From Candidatus Caccousia avistercoris (GTDB lineage Bacteria; Bacillota; Clostridia; Oscillospirales; Acutalibacteraceae): a DNA stretch of 21,344 nt. Both the position numbers and the translations under genes were made by a program. The notes under the pieces are model-generated. The model was not told where the DNA came from. It was given only the letters and a program-made list of their open reading frames with translations, and ran no database searches. Within the stretch, counting starts at the first letter, position 1; each line of letters opens with the position of its first letter. Positions 1 through 6,525 of this stretch are shown piece by piece. The DNA lies in assembly GCA_018715025.1 (NCBI GenBank), contig DVMK01000089.1, forward strand, positions 1-21,344, given 5' to 3'.

Positions 1-37
1 CTTTTGAAAAAGGTGGACGAAAACTTTATCATTCGCT
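1..37. repeat. Tail of a dispersed intergenic repeat (copy at window edge)
   Basis: The first 28 bases are identical to 15360-15387, and bases 20-37 are identical to 20726-20743. At 15356-15375 the same sequence forms a 9-bp hairpin with a GA loop; here only its right half lies inside the window, so the element probably starts upstream of base 1. The sequence is AT-richer than its surroundings and non-coding. Function is unknown. Confidence 0.7.
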
Positions 38-78
38 CCATAATTAAATTGTTAACTATAAAATTTGGACAAATTTAG

Positions 79-129
79 GGCCGCCCCGGCCGGGAGCTTT
101 TCCCAGCCGGGGCGGCCTTCTTTTTTCTG
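79..129 (+). terminator. Rho-independent terminator
   Basis: A perfect 12-bp GC stem (79-90 pairs with 106-117) encloses a 15-base loop that can itself pair GGG with CCC. It is followed on the plus strand by a T-rich tract at 118-127. It would end a plus-strand transcript entering from the left of the window. Read from the minus strand it has only a poor U-tract, but it may also serve the putative anti-sigma gene ending at 192. Confidence 0.8.
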
Positions 130-191
130 CCATTTTGAGCTTCGGAAGCGGTTAAGAAACCGAAAAGGGTTCTGGGATTTCACAGGCGGTC

Positions 192-1721
192 TCAGGCCTC
201 CGGCACAAGGAGGAAATACCCATGCTCCTGGCCTTCAGGCAGAACGGCGGCGTAGGCGTCGCCTGCTGGGCGAAGCCCCAGATTTTCCCCGGCGAAGGGC
301 AAACCGGCCGGGTTTTCCACAAAAACAGATTGTTTTGTGAAAAACAGGCGGCTTCCCAGAGAGGCGGCGAAATCGTAGCCCTCCTCCGTGCGCCCGGTTT
401 CGGAGCCGCCGAAGCCGAAGCTTCGCTCCTTTTCCATAACGGCTTCCACGGTCAGGCTGCCTCCGGCGGGGATGCCGGCTTCGGCCCGCAGGTAAAACAC
501 CCGGCGGGTTCCTTCCATGCGCTGCAGGGCGCTTTCCAGCCAGCCGTCCCCCAGCGCGTCCTGCCCGCCCTGCCAGGAGCCGGTGGGAAACAGCTGCTGC
601 AGCAGAAGGCGCAGGCAGTCGGAGCGTGGCAGCAGCGAGGCCAGGGTGGGTTCCTCTTCCGCCTGAGCTGCTCCGGCACGGTACTGGGCGATGATCTGGT
701 CCAGAATTTCCCCCAGGGTGGTTTCCCGGCGAATCACCTGCGCCTCCGCCTCCAGCTCCTGCCCGGGGGTGCAGCTTCCGTCCTGATAGCCCTGGATTTG
801 ATAGCTGTCAATATCCTCCCCCAGAAGGATCACATACCGGGGCTCCCCGTTGGCCGGATCCCCCGGCGGGGGCAGGAAGAAATCCACCGCGGCGGTTCCG
901 TCCTCCCTTCCCCAAACAGAGCCGTCAAAGCCGTAGGTAAGCACCGCCGTGCGTTCCTCCTCCAGAGGGAAAGAAAACTGCAACGCGGGGGCCTCCCCCT
1001 CCCCTGACCAGCGGTACCCAGTCAGCTGGTATACGGTGACAGGCTCCTCCTCCATGGGGGAAGGCTTCGGAGATTCCGGGAGGCCGGCGGCGGCCAGCAG
1101 GCGTTGGTAATCGTCCCAGCTGTTCAGGGAGGGATCCTCCGCCGTAGCGGCCGTACCGCCTGCCAGAAGCTCCGCCTGCAGAGAGCGGCCGTCTGCGGAA
1201 AGGCCGGGCAGAAGGCTCCGGCTGCTGTGCAGAGAGGCGGAGAAGGGGTACAAAAGCGTGACGGACTGCTCTGTGTCCCGCCCGTTTTCCAGGGTATATT
1301 GGTCTGTGACCAGGGCTTTCCTCTCGCCGGATTGGTAGGGGGAAAGGTCGAAGCGCAGCTCCCGGCTGGCAGAGAGCCCGTCCCCCTCCTCCTCTATGGT
1401 CAGGGGCAGCACAGGCCCGGCGTAGGAGAGGAACGCCGCCCCAATGTCACCTGAGGAGGCGTTTCCTTCCCCGCCGTCTTCCGCCGCACCGCCCGCCTCG
1501 TTTCCTGCCGTTTCCCCCGGCTGGGAAAGCCCGTCTCCGTCCGCGGGGGCGGGCAGCAGCCGGGCGGCCCAGGCCAGGCCCGCGGCCAGCGCCAGGCAGG
1601 CGGCCAGCGCCCCCCAGCGCCGCCAGGGGAAACGGCGCTGGGCAGGATGGCGCAGGGCTTCCTCCACCAGATCGTCCTCCACCTGTGTGATGGCGTCAAA
1701 GAGCTTTTCCTCCGGTTTCAC
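192..1721 (-). CDS. Membrane-anchored protein, putative anti-sigma factor
   Basis: Encodes 509 residues. The chosen GTG start at 1721 overlaps the sigma factor stop codon by four bases (GTGA) and has AGGAGGGG upstream, so the longer reading to 1967 is rejected. The N-terminus is cytoplasmic and carries an acidic ITQVEDDLVEEA segment at about residues 11-22, of the kind seen in clostridial membrane proteins paired with ECF sigma factors. A basic RR-WRRW patch precedes a single membrane helix at about 36-56. The remaining ~450 residues would be extracytoplasmic and are acidic and beta-rich; I do not recognise a domain there. The role as anti-sigma factor or signal sensor is inferred from overlap with the sigma gene and from topology. 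There is no zinc-binding ZAS motif, so it is not a classical RsiW/RsrA type. Confidence 0.72.
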   Translation of the reverse strand: MKPEEKLFDAITQVEDDLVEEALRHPAQRRFPWRRWGALAACLALAAGLAWAARLLPAPADGDGLSQPGETAGNEAGGAAEDGGEGNASSGDIGAAFLSYAGPVLPLTIEEEGDGLSASRELRFDLSPYQSGERKALVTDQYTLENGRDTEQSVTLLYPFSASLHSSRSLLPGLSADGRSLQAELLAGGTAATAEDPSLNSWDDYQRLLAAAGLPESPKPSPMEEEPVTVYQLTGYRWSGEGEAPALQFSFPLEEERTAVLTYGFDGSVWGREDGTAAVDFFLPPPGDPANGEPRYVILLGEDIDSYQIQGYQDGSCTPGQELEAEAQVIRRETTLGEILDQIIAQYRAGAAQAEEEPTLASLLPRSDCLRLLLQQLFPTGSWQGGQDALGDGWLESALQRMEGTRRVFYLRAEAGIPAGGSLTVEAVMEKERSFGFGGSETGRTEEGYDFAASLGSRLFFTKQSVFVENPAGLPFAGENLGLRPAGDAYAAVLPEGQEHGYFLLVPEA

Positions 1722-2275
1722 AGCCCAATCCCCTCCTGTTCCAGGCGTTTCTGCAGGCTTTGGCGCAGCCGGTACAGCCGCCCGGACAGGGCGCTGGGGG
1801 TGCAGCCCCACTGGGCGGCCAGATCCTTCACCGGGGTGCAGAACCAGTACCGCCGCAGGAAAAGCACCCGGTCCTCCTGTTCCAGGGCGGCCAGCCAGTC
1901 CCCCAGCAGCCGGGCCAGCTGGCCCTCTTCCGCCTGCCGGGCCACGTCCTCCTGCGCGGGGACGCACTCCGCAAGCTCAGAAAGCAGCAGCGCGCCGCCC
2001 TCTCCCCGTTTTTTCGCCCGCCCCGCCCGCCACCGGCTGATGGAAAGGTTGCGGGCGATGCGCCCCAGGTAGGCGGCCAGGGAAAAGGGGCGCTGAGGCG
2101 GGATGGTCTGCCAGGCGCGGGTGTAGGTGCTGCTTACCGTCTCCTCGCTGTCCTCATGGCTGGAAAGAATATGGTAGGCGATGCCGTACAGCATCCGCCC
2201 GTATTTGGCGTGGCTCTCTGCAATGGCGGTCTCGTCCCTGGCCCAGTACAGCGCCGTGATCTGAGCATCCTCCAT
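1718..2275 (-). CDS. RNA polymerase sigma factor, sigma-70/ECF-like
   Basis: Encodes 185 residues. Region 2 spans about residues 20-90 and includes the DSEETVSSTYTRAW core-binding/-10 segment and the YLGRIARNLSISRWR stretch. Region 4 spans about 125-180, with the helix-turn-helix TPVKDLAAQWGCTPSALSGRL. Length and the two-domain layout match ECF-type factors. The ATG start at 2275 has GGAGG seven bases upstream. It is translationally coupled to the downstream membrane protein through a 4-base overlap, the usual arrangement for a sigma/anti-sigma pair. It should direct transcription of a stress or envelope regulon in response to its partner; the regulon is not visible here. I found no clear consensus promoter in the 117-base gap upstream. 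Confidence 0.9.
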   Translation of the reverse strand: MEDAQITALYWARDETAIAESHAKYGRMLYGIAYHILSSHEDSEETVSSTYTRAWQTIPPQRPFSLAAYLGRIARNLSISRWRAGRAKKRGEGGALLLSELAECVPAQEDVARQAEEGQLARLLGDWLAALEQEDRVLFLRRYWFCTPVKDLAAQWGCTPSALSGRLYRLRQSLQKRLEQEGIGL

Positions 2276-2392
2276 AAAACGCCCTCCTCTCCCTCCCGAA
2301 ATCCTTCTGCTTCTGTTGGATCAGACGCAAACAGAATCGGAATCTTCGGCGGATATTTTCTTTTTTCCGGAAGATTCGGAACTGTGGGAAAA

Positions 2393-2770
2393 TTACGCCG
2401 GGGGAAGCTCCTCTAGGGCGGCCAGCAGCGCTTCCCCGGCCGTTTCGGCCCTGGCCCAGAGGTCGGAAAGCCGCCCGCAGTCGGCCAGGCCGTTGGCCCG
2501 CAGCTCTGCCAGCGTTTCCTCTGTGGCCTGGAACACAGACGCTGCCCCCAGGTTGCCCGCCATGCCCTTCACGGTGTGCAGGGCGCGGTGAAAGCCCTCC
2601 TCGTCCTTCTGTTCCAGCAGGGCGCGGGTCTGCGCCGGGTTCCACTCCTCCGGGAATTTCCGCAGGAACCGGTAAAACAGGCTCCAGTTTCCCATGAACC
2701 GCGCTACCGCGCCGTCCACGTCCACCCCGGCCTCCCTCAGCCGCAGGGCAATCTTCTCTCTTTCTTCCAT
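2393..2770 (-). CDS. Hpt domain histidine phosphotransfer protein
   Basis: Encodes 125 residues, essentially a single Hpt four-helix domain. The signature HTVKGMAGNLGA includes phospho-acceptor His65 with Lys68 and Gly69, as in the H-x-x-K-G motif of Hpt proteins. ATG at 2770 is preceded by AGGAGC. No histidine kinase or receiver gene is adjacent, so its partners must lie elsewhere. It would relay phosphate between a hybrid kinase and a response regulator in the cytoplasm. The sequence 3' of it (about 2338-2382) has an imperfect inverted repeat around GAATCTTC/GAAGATTC but no U-tract, so termination is uncertain. Confidence 0.88.
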   Translation of the reverse strand: MEEREKIALRLREAGVDVDGAVARFMGNWSLFYRFLRKFPEEWNPAQTRALLEQKDEEGFHRALHTVKGMAGNLGAASVFQATEETLAELRANGLADCGRLSDLWARAETAGEALLAALEELPPA

Positions 2771-2890
2771 GGCGCTGCTCCTTTCCGGATAATTGTGTAA
2801 GTTAGGATTACAATTTGGAATCTTTTGTTTTCAGCACACGGGGGGCTGCTGTTCCAGAAATGTGCCGTACGCCGCAAACCCCCTCCCCCC

Positions 2891-3655
2891 TCAAAATCCC
2901 CGTATTTTATGATTCTCTTTATACGCACCGTATATATCCAGCATCTCCTGGGACCAGCCGCCGCAGGGCCCCTCCACCAGAAGGGTAGGCTCCGCCCGCA
3001 GGCCGGGGCGGCCCCCGCGCACCGCCTCCAGAAGGAACAGGAAGGGCGCTTTTTGGGGGCGCTGCTGCACCAGGCGCAGGCGCTTCGGCTCCAGCCCGCA
3101 GGCCTGTAGGTCCGCCATGAGGGCGGGCAGGCGTTCCGGCCGCTGGCAGCAGCAGAATTTCCCGCCCCACCGCAGAAAATAAGAGGCCGCCGCCGCAATG
3201 TCGCCAAATGTGCAGGAAGCCTCGTGGCGGGCCAGGCGCTGGCTTTCCTCCCGGCTTTCCACCCCTGCGCCCGCCTGCTTGTAAGGCGGGTTGCAGGCCA
3301 TGCGGTCCAGCGAACCGGGGGCGAAGCAGCGGCGCAGCTGTTCCCGGTCGCGCAAATCAAATTGTATTATTTTTATCAAATTCTCCAATTTGTTATATTC
3401 CACGCTCTGCTTGGCCAGGGCGGCGGCCTCCTGCTGCAGCTCCACCCCCCACACGGCGCGGGGCTGCGCCCGCAGGGCCCACAGCAGGGGGATGACCCCG
3501 CAGCCCGTGCCCAGGTCGGCGCAGGCCTCCCCCCGGCGGGGCATGGAAAAATCCGCCAGAAGGATGGTGTCGGTGTTGAAGCGGTGGCTGCGGGAAACGC
3601 GCACCGCCGCCGTGGGGGAAAGCGGCTCCCACGAAAATTCTTCCCTTTGGCTCAC
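2891..3655 (-). CDS. trmN6: tRNA1(Val) A37 N6-methyltransferase family protein
   Basis: Encodes 254 residues from a GTG start at 3655 with GGGAGGGGA seven bases upstream. A longer TTG reading from 3748 exists but crosses a large hairpin (3677-3737) and lacks family-like sequence. SAM-binding motif I is DLGTGCG at residues 47-53, an acidic loop follows at Glu72, and the catalytic NPPY motif is at 122-125, typical of N6-adenine methyltransferases. The N-terminal RFNTDTILLADF segment matches the YfiC/YabB (TrmN6) family, about 245 residues in E. coli and B. subtilis. The expected reaction is SAM-dependent methylation of A37 in tRNA1(Val). In B. subtilis yabB lies just downstream of ricT-yabA, and the same order is kept here with a ferredoxin between. 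Confidence 0.9.
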   Translation of the reverse strand: MSQREEFSWEPLSPTAAVRVSRSHRFNTDTILLADFSMPRRGEACADLGTGCGVIPLLWALRAQPRAVWGVELQQEAAALAKQSVEYNKLENLIKIIQFDLRDREQLRRCFAPGSLDRMACNPPYKQAGAGVESREESQRLARHEASCTFGDIAAAASYFLRWGGKFCCCQRPERLPALMADLQACGLEPKRLRLVQQRPQKAPFLFLLEAVRGGRPGLRAEPTLLVEGPCGGWSQEMLDIYGAYKENHKIRGF

Positions 3656-3676
3656 AGGCCGGTCCCCTCCCTTCCC

Positions 3677-3737
3677 CAGGCAAAAAGAAAGGCCCAGGAA
3701 ACCGCTCCCCGCGGGTTCCTGAACCTCTTTTTGCCTG
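3677..3737 (-). other. Long interrupted hairpin between ferredoxin and trmN6
   Basis: On the minus strand the outer arms (CAGGCAAAAAGAGG and its near-complement ending in TTTTTGCCTG) enclose an inner stem CAGGAACC/GGTTTCCTG. The inner hairpin is followed by a U-rich TTTCTTTTT tract, so it may act as a leaky terminator or processing site that lowers trmN6 expression relative to ferredoxin. Terminator activity is inferred from structure only. Confidence 0.5.
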
Positions 3738-3752
3738 TAAGCAATCAAAAAA

Positions 3753-3923
3753 TTATTCGGCCTTGGGAGCGCCCACAGGGCAGGTGTTGGCGCAGGAGCC
3801 GCACTCGGTGCACAGGTCAGCGTCGATCACGTACTTGCCGTCGCCCTCGGAAATAGCGTTTACGGGGCACTCAGCAGCGCAGGCGCCGCAGGCGATGCAC
3901 TCGTCAGAAATAACATATGCCAT
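3753..3923 (-). CDS. 2[4Fe-4S] ferredoxin
   Basis: Encodes 56 residues. Two complete CxxCxxCxxxC(P) clusters are visible: Cys9, 12, 15, 19 and Cys38, 41, 44, 48, each followed by Pro. Size and symmetry match clostridial-type ferredoxins, low-potential electron carriers used by pyruvate:ferredoxin oxidoreductase, hydrogenases and similar enzymes in anaerobes. ATG at 3923 has GGAGGTG at 3931-3937. It has its own promoter (4018-4045) and a structured leader. It sits between ricT and trmN6, genes that form a conserved block in Bacillota without a ferredoxin in B. subtilis, so it is probably an independently regulated insertion into that block. Confidence 0.96.
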   Translation of the reverse strand: MAYVISDECIACGACAAECPVNAISEGDGKYVIDADLCTECGSCANTCPVGAPKAE

Positions 3924-3946
3924 AAGAAAACACCTCCATAATAATT

Positions 3947-4007
3947 CTGCCGTCCTCCGCCCTGCTTTTGCAGGGAAAAGCCGCGGGTTCTGCCCGCGCT
4001 GCGGCAG
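3947..4007 (-). promoter_or_regulatory. Structured 5' leader of the ferredoxin mRNA (three-way junction)
   Basis: On the minus strand, a closing helix CTGCCG/CGGCAG (4002-4007 with 3947-3952) brackets two hairpins: CGCGGG/CCCGCG with a CAGAA loop (3982-3998) and CCCTGC/GCAGGG with an AAAA loop (3960-3975). Each helix is 6 bp and perfect. The predicted transcript start (about 4011) falls directly before the closing helix, and the ribosome binding site lies about 10 bases after it. The fold is seen by eye. A regulatory role is inferred and I do not recognise a known riboswitch class. Confidence 0.5.
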
Positions 4008-4017
4008 TTCTGTGGTT

Positions 4018-4045
4018 ATTATATCATAAATCGAAAAAAATGCAA
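4018..4045 (-). promoter_or_regulatory. Sigma-A-type promoter for ferredoxin
   Basis: Minus strand: -35 TTGCAT at 4040-4045, a 16-base spacer, and a perfect -10 TATAAT at 4018-4023. The predicted start is near 4011, giving an ~88-base leader. It lies in the 269-base gap between ricT and ferredoxin; the rest of that gap (about 4050-4192) holds GC-rich palindromes but no gene. Confidence 0.75.
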
Positions 4046-4192
4046 GGTGAAAGAAAGGCATCCGGCAATTTTTCCGCCCGTGAGAGTTTTTCACGAAGCC
4101 GCGGCGCGGGCCGCTGCGGGCGGCCCCCCGCCCAGGGAGAGCCGCCGTAGGCGGCGGGTGCGCGTCCTGCCCGCCGCAGGCGCGGCCCGTTC

Positions 4193-5065
4193 TCAGTTTT
4201 TTTCCAGCGCCTTGAGCTTGTCCAGCTCTTCCTGAGAAAGCCGCTTCCCCCGGCCGGGGCGCAGCACCTTCACCTGCTTCACCCGGAAGGGCTTCACCAC
4301 GCCCTCGGCGGCGCCCTCCAGCCGCACCTGCAGCACGCCGGTGAGCAGATTCACCTCGGTGACGGCGCCCCGCCCTTCGGGGGTAGAGACCAGCGAACCC
4401 ACCGGCGGCGTGATGCGCAGCAGCTCGCTGTACGCTTCCTGCTCGTATTTCAGGCAGCACATCAGGCGGCCGCAGGTGCCGGAAATTTTCACCGGGTTCA
4501 GAGAAAGCCCCTGCTCCTTCGCCATCTTGATGGAAACGGGCTGGAACCCCCCCAGGAAGGAGGAGCAGCAGAAGGGGCGGCCGCAGATGCCCAGGCCCCC
4601 CAGCATTTTCGCCTCGTCCCGCACGCCGATCTGCCGCAGCTCGATGCGGGTGCGGAACACGGAAGCCAGGTCTTTTACCAGCTCGCGGAAATCTACCCGG
4701 CCGTCGGCGGTGAAGTAAAAGAGGATCTTGGCGCTGTCGAAGGTGTACTCCACGTCCACCAGCTTCATCTCCAGCTTATGGGCCTCGATCTTCCGGCAGC
4801 ACACCTGAAAGGCGTGCTTTTCCTTGGCGGCGTTTTCCGCCAGCCGGGCCAAATCCTCCTTCGTGGCCGCGCGGATGATCTTTTTCAGCGGCTGGGGCAG
4901 GCTGGCTTCCTCCACCCGGCGGTTGACCATGGCCACCTCGCCGCATTCCACCCCCCGGGCCGTTTCCACAATCACCCGGTCCCCCTGGCGGAGCCTGGCC
5001 CCGTCAGGGTCAAAATAGTATACCTTTCCTACGTTTTTAAAACGTACTCCTATCATTTCGGACAT
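4193..5065 (-). CDS. ricT: PSP1-domain protein RicT (YaaT)
   Basis: Encodes 290 residues and is a full-length match in organisation to RicT/YaaT. The PSP1 domain occupies roughly residues 50-140. Conserved cysteine pairs C161-x4-C166 (C167) and C198-x4-C203 (C204) are all present, in the CGRPFCC and CGRLMCC contexts. In B. subtilis RicT works with RicA and RicF in an Fe-S-containing complex that steers RNase Y mRNA processing, and the cysteines ligate the clusters. ATG at 5065 has GGGAGG at 5072-5077, immediately preceded on the mRNA by an 8-bp GC hairpin (5079-5096) that could affect initiation. It lies 52 bases after holB, in the conserved holB-ricT order. RicA and RicF are not in the window. 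Confidence 0.95.
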   Translation of the reverse strand: MSEMIGVRFKNVGKVYYFDPDGARLRQGDRVIVETARGVECGEVAMVNRRVEEASLPQPLKKIIRAATKEDLARLAENAAKEKHAFQVCCRKIEAHKLEMKLVDVEYTFDSAKILFYFTADGRVDFRELVKDLASVFRTRIELRQIGVRDEAKMLGGLGICGRPFCCSSFLGGFQPVSIKMAKEQGLSLNPVKISGTCGRLMCCLKYEQEAYSELLRITPPVGSLVSTPEGRGAVTEVNLLTGVLQVRLEGAAEGVVKPFRVKQVKVLRPGRGKRLSQEELDKLKALEKN

Positions 5066-5117
5066 TCGTTACCTCCCAGGCCCGCCGGGGCGGGCCGTTC
5101 TTTCTTGCAGGGCCGGC

Positions 5118-5984
5118 TTACCGGCCGGCGGCGGCGCGAAGCTGGGCGCACAATGCGGTGACCAGCAGGGCGCCGTTGGCGTTCTGCTGCAGGCTGCGCC
5201 GGGCCTGCAGGGTGAGCTCCAGCAGGCGGAGCAGGCTTTCCCTGGTGAGGGCGCGGGAAAGCCGCCCGGCAGCGCCGGGCAGGCCGGAAACGCAGCCGGA
5301 AGCCCCGGCCCGCAGAACGCAGGCGTCCCGGAACAGCAGGGCCAGCCCTTCCAGCACGGCGCGCAGGCGATCTCTGTCTTTGACGAGGGGCGCGGTGAGG
5401 AAGAGAAGCTCTGCCTCGCCGGGGGCGCACAGGGCCTCTGCCAGCTGCTCCAGCAGCTGGGGCTCCTGGGGGGGCTGCTCTTCCTCAGGCAGGCGGAACA
5501 GCTGCGCCCGGGAGCGAACCGTGGGCAGCAGGGCCGAGGCGGAGGGCGCGGTGAGCAGAAACACCACGTTGGGCGGGGGCTCCTCCAGCACCTTCAGCAG
5601 GGCGTTCTGCGCCTGCTCTGACATGGCCTGCGCCTCCAGAAGGAGAAAGACCCGGCGGGCCGCCTCGTTGGGCTTCACATAGGCGTCCTCCCGTATGCTG
5701 CGCACCGTTTCCACATGGAAGGAGCGGGCCGCGCCGCCGCCGCCCTCCACCCGCACGTCAGGGTGAGAGCCGGCCAGCGCCTTCACGCAGTGGGGGCATT
5801 GGCCGCAGGGCCGTTCCCCCTGGCCGGAGCACACCGCCGCACGGGCCAGCAGAAGGCCCAGCTGCCGCCTGAGCTCCGGCGAGCCGCCCTCCAGCAGGGC
5901 GGCGTTGGGGAACCGTTCCCCCCCGAAGGCCAGCGACAGCCGCCGGGCCAGTTCTTCGTTTGTCACAAGGCCGTCAAGGCGCAT
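5118..5984 (-). CDS. holB: DNA polymerase III subunit delta'
   Basis: Encodes 288 residues. A zinc-finger motif C52-x7-C60-x2-C63-x2-C66 sits in the N-terminal AAA-like domain, as in clamp-loader delta' and gamma/tau subunits. The Walker A position (LLEGGSPELRRQL) lacks the GKT sequence, as expected for the ATP-inactive delta' subunit. The AQNALLKVLEEPPPNVVFLLTA segment is the usual delta' signature around the sensor/SRC region, though the SRC arginine context reads TVRSRAQ. It acts in the beta-clamp loader at the replication fork. ATG at 5984 has GGGAGGGG upstream. It follows darA by 73 bases, with a short hairpin in the gap, and precedes ricT. Length is slightly below the ~330 of B. subtilis HolB. 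Confidence 0.93.
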   Translation of the reverse strand: MRLDGLVTNEELARRLSLAFGGERFPNAALLEGGSPELRRQLGLLLARAAVCSGQGERPCGQCPHCVKALAGSHPDVRVEGGGGAARSFHVETVRSIREDAYVKPNEAARRVFLLLEAQAMSEQAQNALLKVLEEPPPNVVFLLTAPSASALLPTVRSRAQLFRLPEEEQPPQEPQLLEQLAEALCAPGEAELLFLTAPLVKDRDRLRAVLEGLALLFRDACVLRAGASGCVSGLPGAAGRLSRALTRESLLRLLELTLQARRSLQQNANGALLVTALCAQLRAAAGR

Positions 5985-6014
5985 AGCAGGCCCCTCCCAT
6001 GGCGAATGGCAAAG

Positions 6015-6036
6015 GGGGCGGCCCTAAGGCCGCCCC
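6015..6036. other. Hairpin between darA and holB
   Basis: A perfect 9-bp stem GGGGCGGCC/GGCCGCCCC with a CTAA loop lies just after the darA stop codon. No U-tract follows on the minus strand, so it is more likely an mRNA-stability or attenuation element than a full terminator. Two hairpins in the repeat region (8600-8680) share the CTAA loop. Confidence 0.45.
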
Positions 6037-6057
6037 TTCCGCCGTATTTGTGTACCG

Positions 6058-6381
6058 TCAGACCTTCTCGAACCGGTCCACGTCCAGGACGAAGATGGTT
6101 GCGCCGCCCACGGTGACCTCCACCGGGAAGGAGGTGTACATGCCCACGTCCATGGTGGTGGCGCTGGGCACCAGCTGGGTGCGGCGGCTGCTCTGCTTGG
6201 CGATGACGTCAATCACCTTGTCTACCTTGTCGTCGTCAACGCCCACAATGAAGGTGGTGTTGCCCGCCTTGAGGAAGCCGCCCGTGGTGGCCAGCTTGGT
6301 GGCGTAAAAGCCGTTCTTGGTCAGCGCGGCAGAAACCATGCTGCTGTCGTCGTTGCTCACAATGGCGAAAATCAGCTTCAT
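6058..6381 (-). CDS. darA: Cyclic-di-AMP receptor, PII-like (DarA/PstA/YaaQ)
   Basis: Encodes 107 residues, close to the ~109 of B. subtilis DarA. The sequence opens with MKLIFAIVSNDDSSMVSAAL, continues with the GFYATKLATTGGFLKAGNTTF segment characteristic of this family, and ends in a short beta-strand (ATIFVLDVDRFEKV). These proteins are PII-like trimers that bind c-di-AMP between subunits. ATG at 6381 is preceded by GAGGGG. Position upstream of holB-ricT matches B. subtilis yaaQ-yaaR-holB-ricT; yaaR is missing here. An extended -10 promoter lies about 110 bases upstream (6492-6500). The downstream partner of the c-di-AMP signal is not known for most members. Confidence 0.96.
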   Translation of the reverse strand: MKLIFAIVSNDDSSMVSAALTKNGFYATKLATTGGFLKAGNTTFIVGVDDDKVDKVIDVIAKQSSRRTQLVPSATTMDVGMYTSFPVEVTVGGATIFVLDVDRFEKV

Positions 6382-6491
6382 ACAGAACCCCTCACAATCC
6401 TGAATTTAAAATATCCGGAGCACTCCGGTGAGAAAACACGCTCACAGGGAACGAAGGGGAAAACCGGCCCCCGTTTCCTGAGGGTATTTCT

Positions 6492-6500
6492 ATTTTAGCA
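6492..6500 (-). promoter_or_regulatory. Extended -10 promoter candidate for darA
   Basis: Minus strand reads TGCTAAAAT, an extended -10 (TGn plus TAAAAT), with only a weak -35. The predicted start near 6485 gives a ~105-base leader that contains a CCGGAG/CTCCGG hairpin and a GTGAG/CTCAC hairpin (about 6414-6446). Confidence 0.5.
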
Positions 6501-6525
6501 CAAAGCTACAAAAAAAGCCAGAGGA

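Noticed and set aside
1722..1967. N-terminal extension of the putative anti-sigma gene
   Set aside because: Gly/Ala/Pro-rich shadow of the sigma factor gene; the GTG at 1721 has a ribosome binding site and a 4-base overlap with the sigma stop codon.
3656..3748. Upstream TTG start for trmN6
   Set aside because: It crosses a 61-base hairpin, the extra 31 residues are not family-like, and a GTG with a strong ribosome binding site lies at 3655.
4050..4192. Possible small RNA or terminator after ricT
   Set aside because: Several GC palindromes are present (e.g. CCGCCG/CGGCGG) but none is followed by a U-tract, and hairpins of this strength are common at this GC content.
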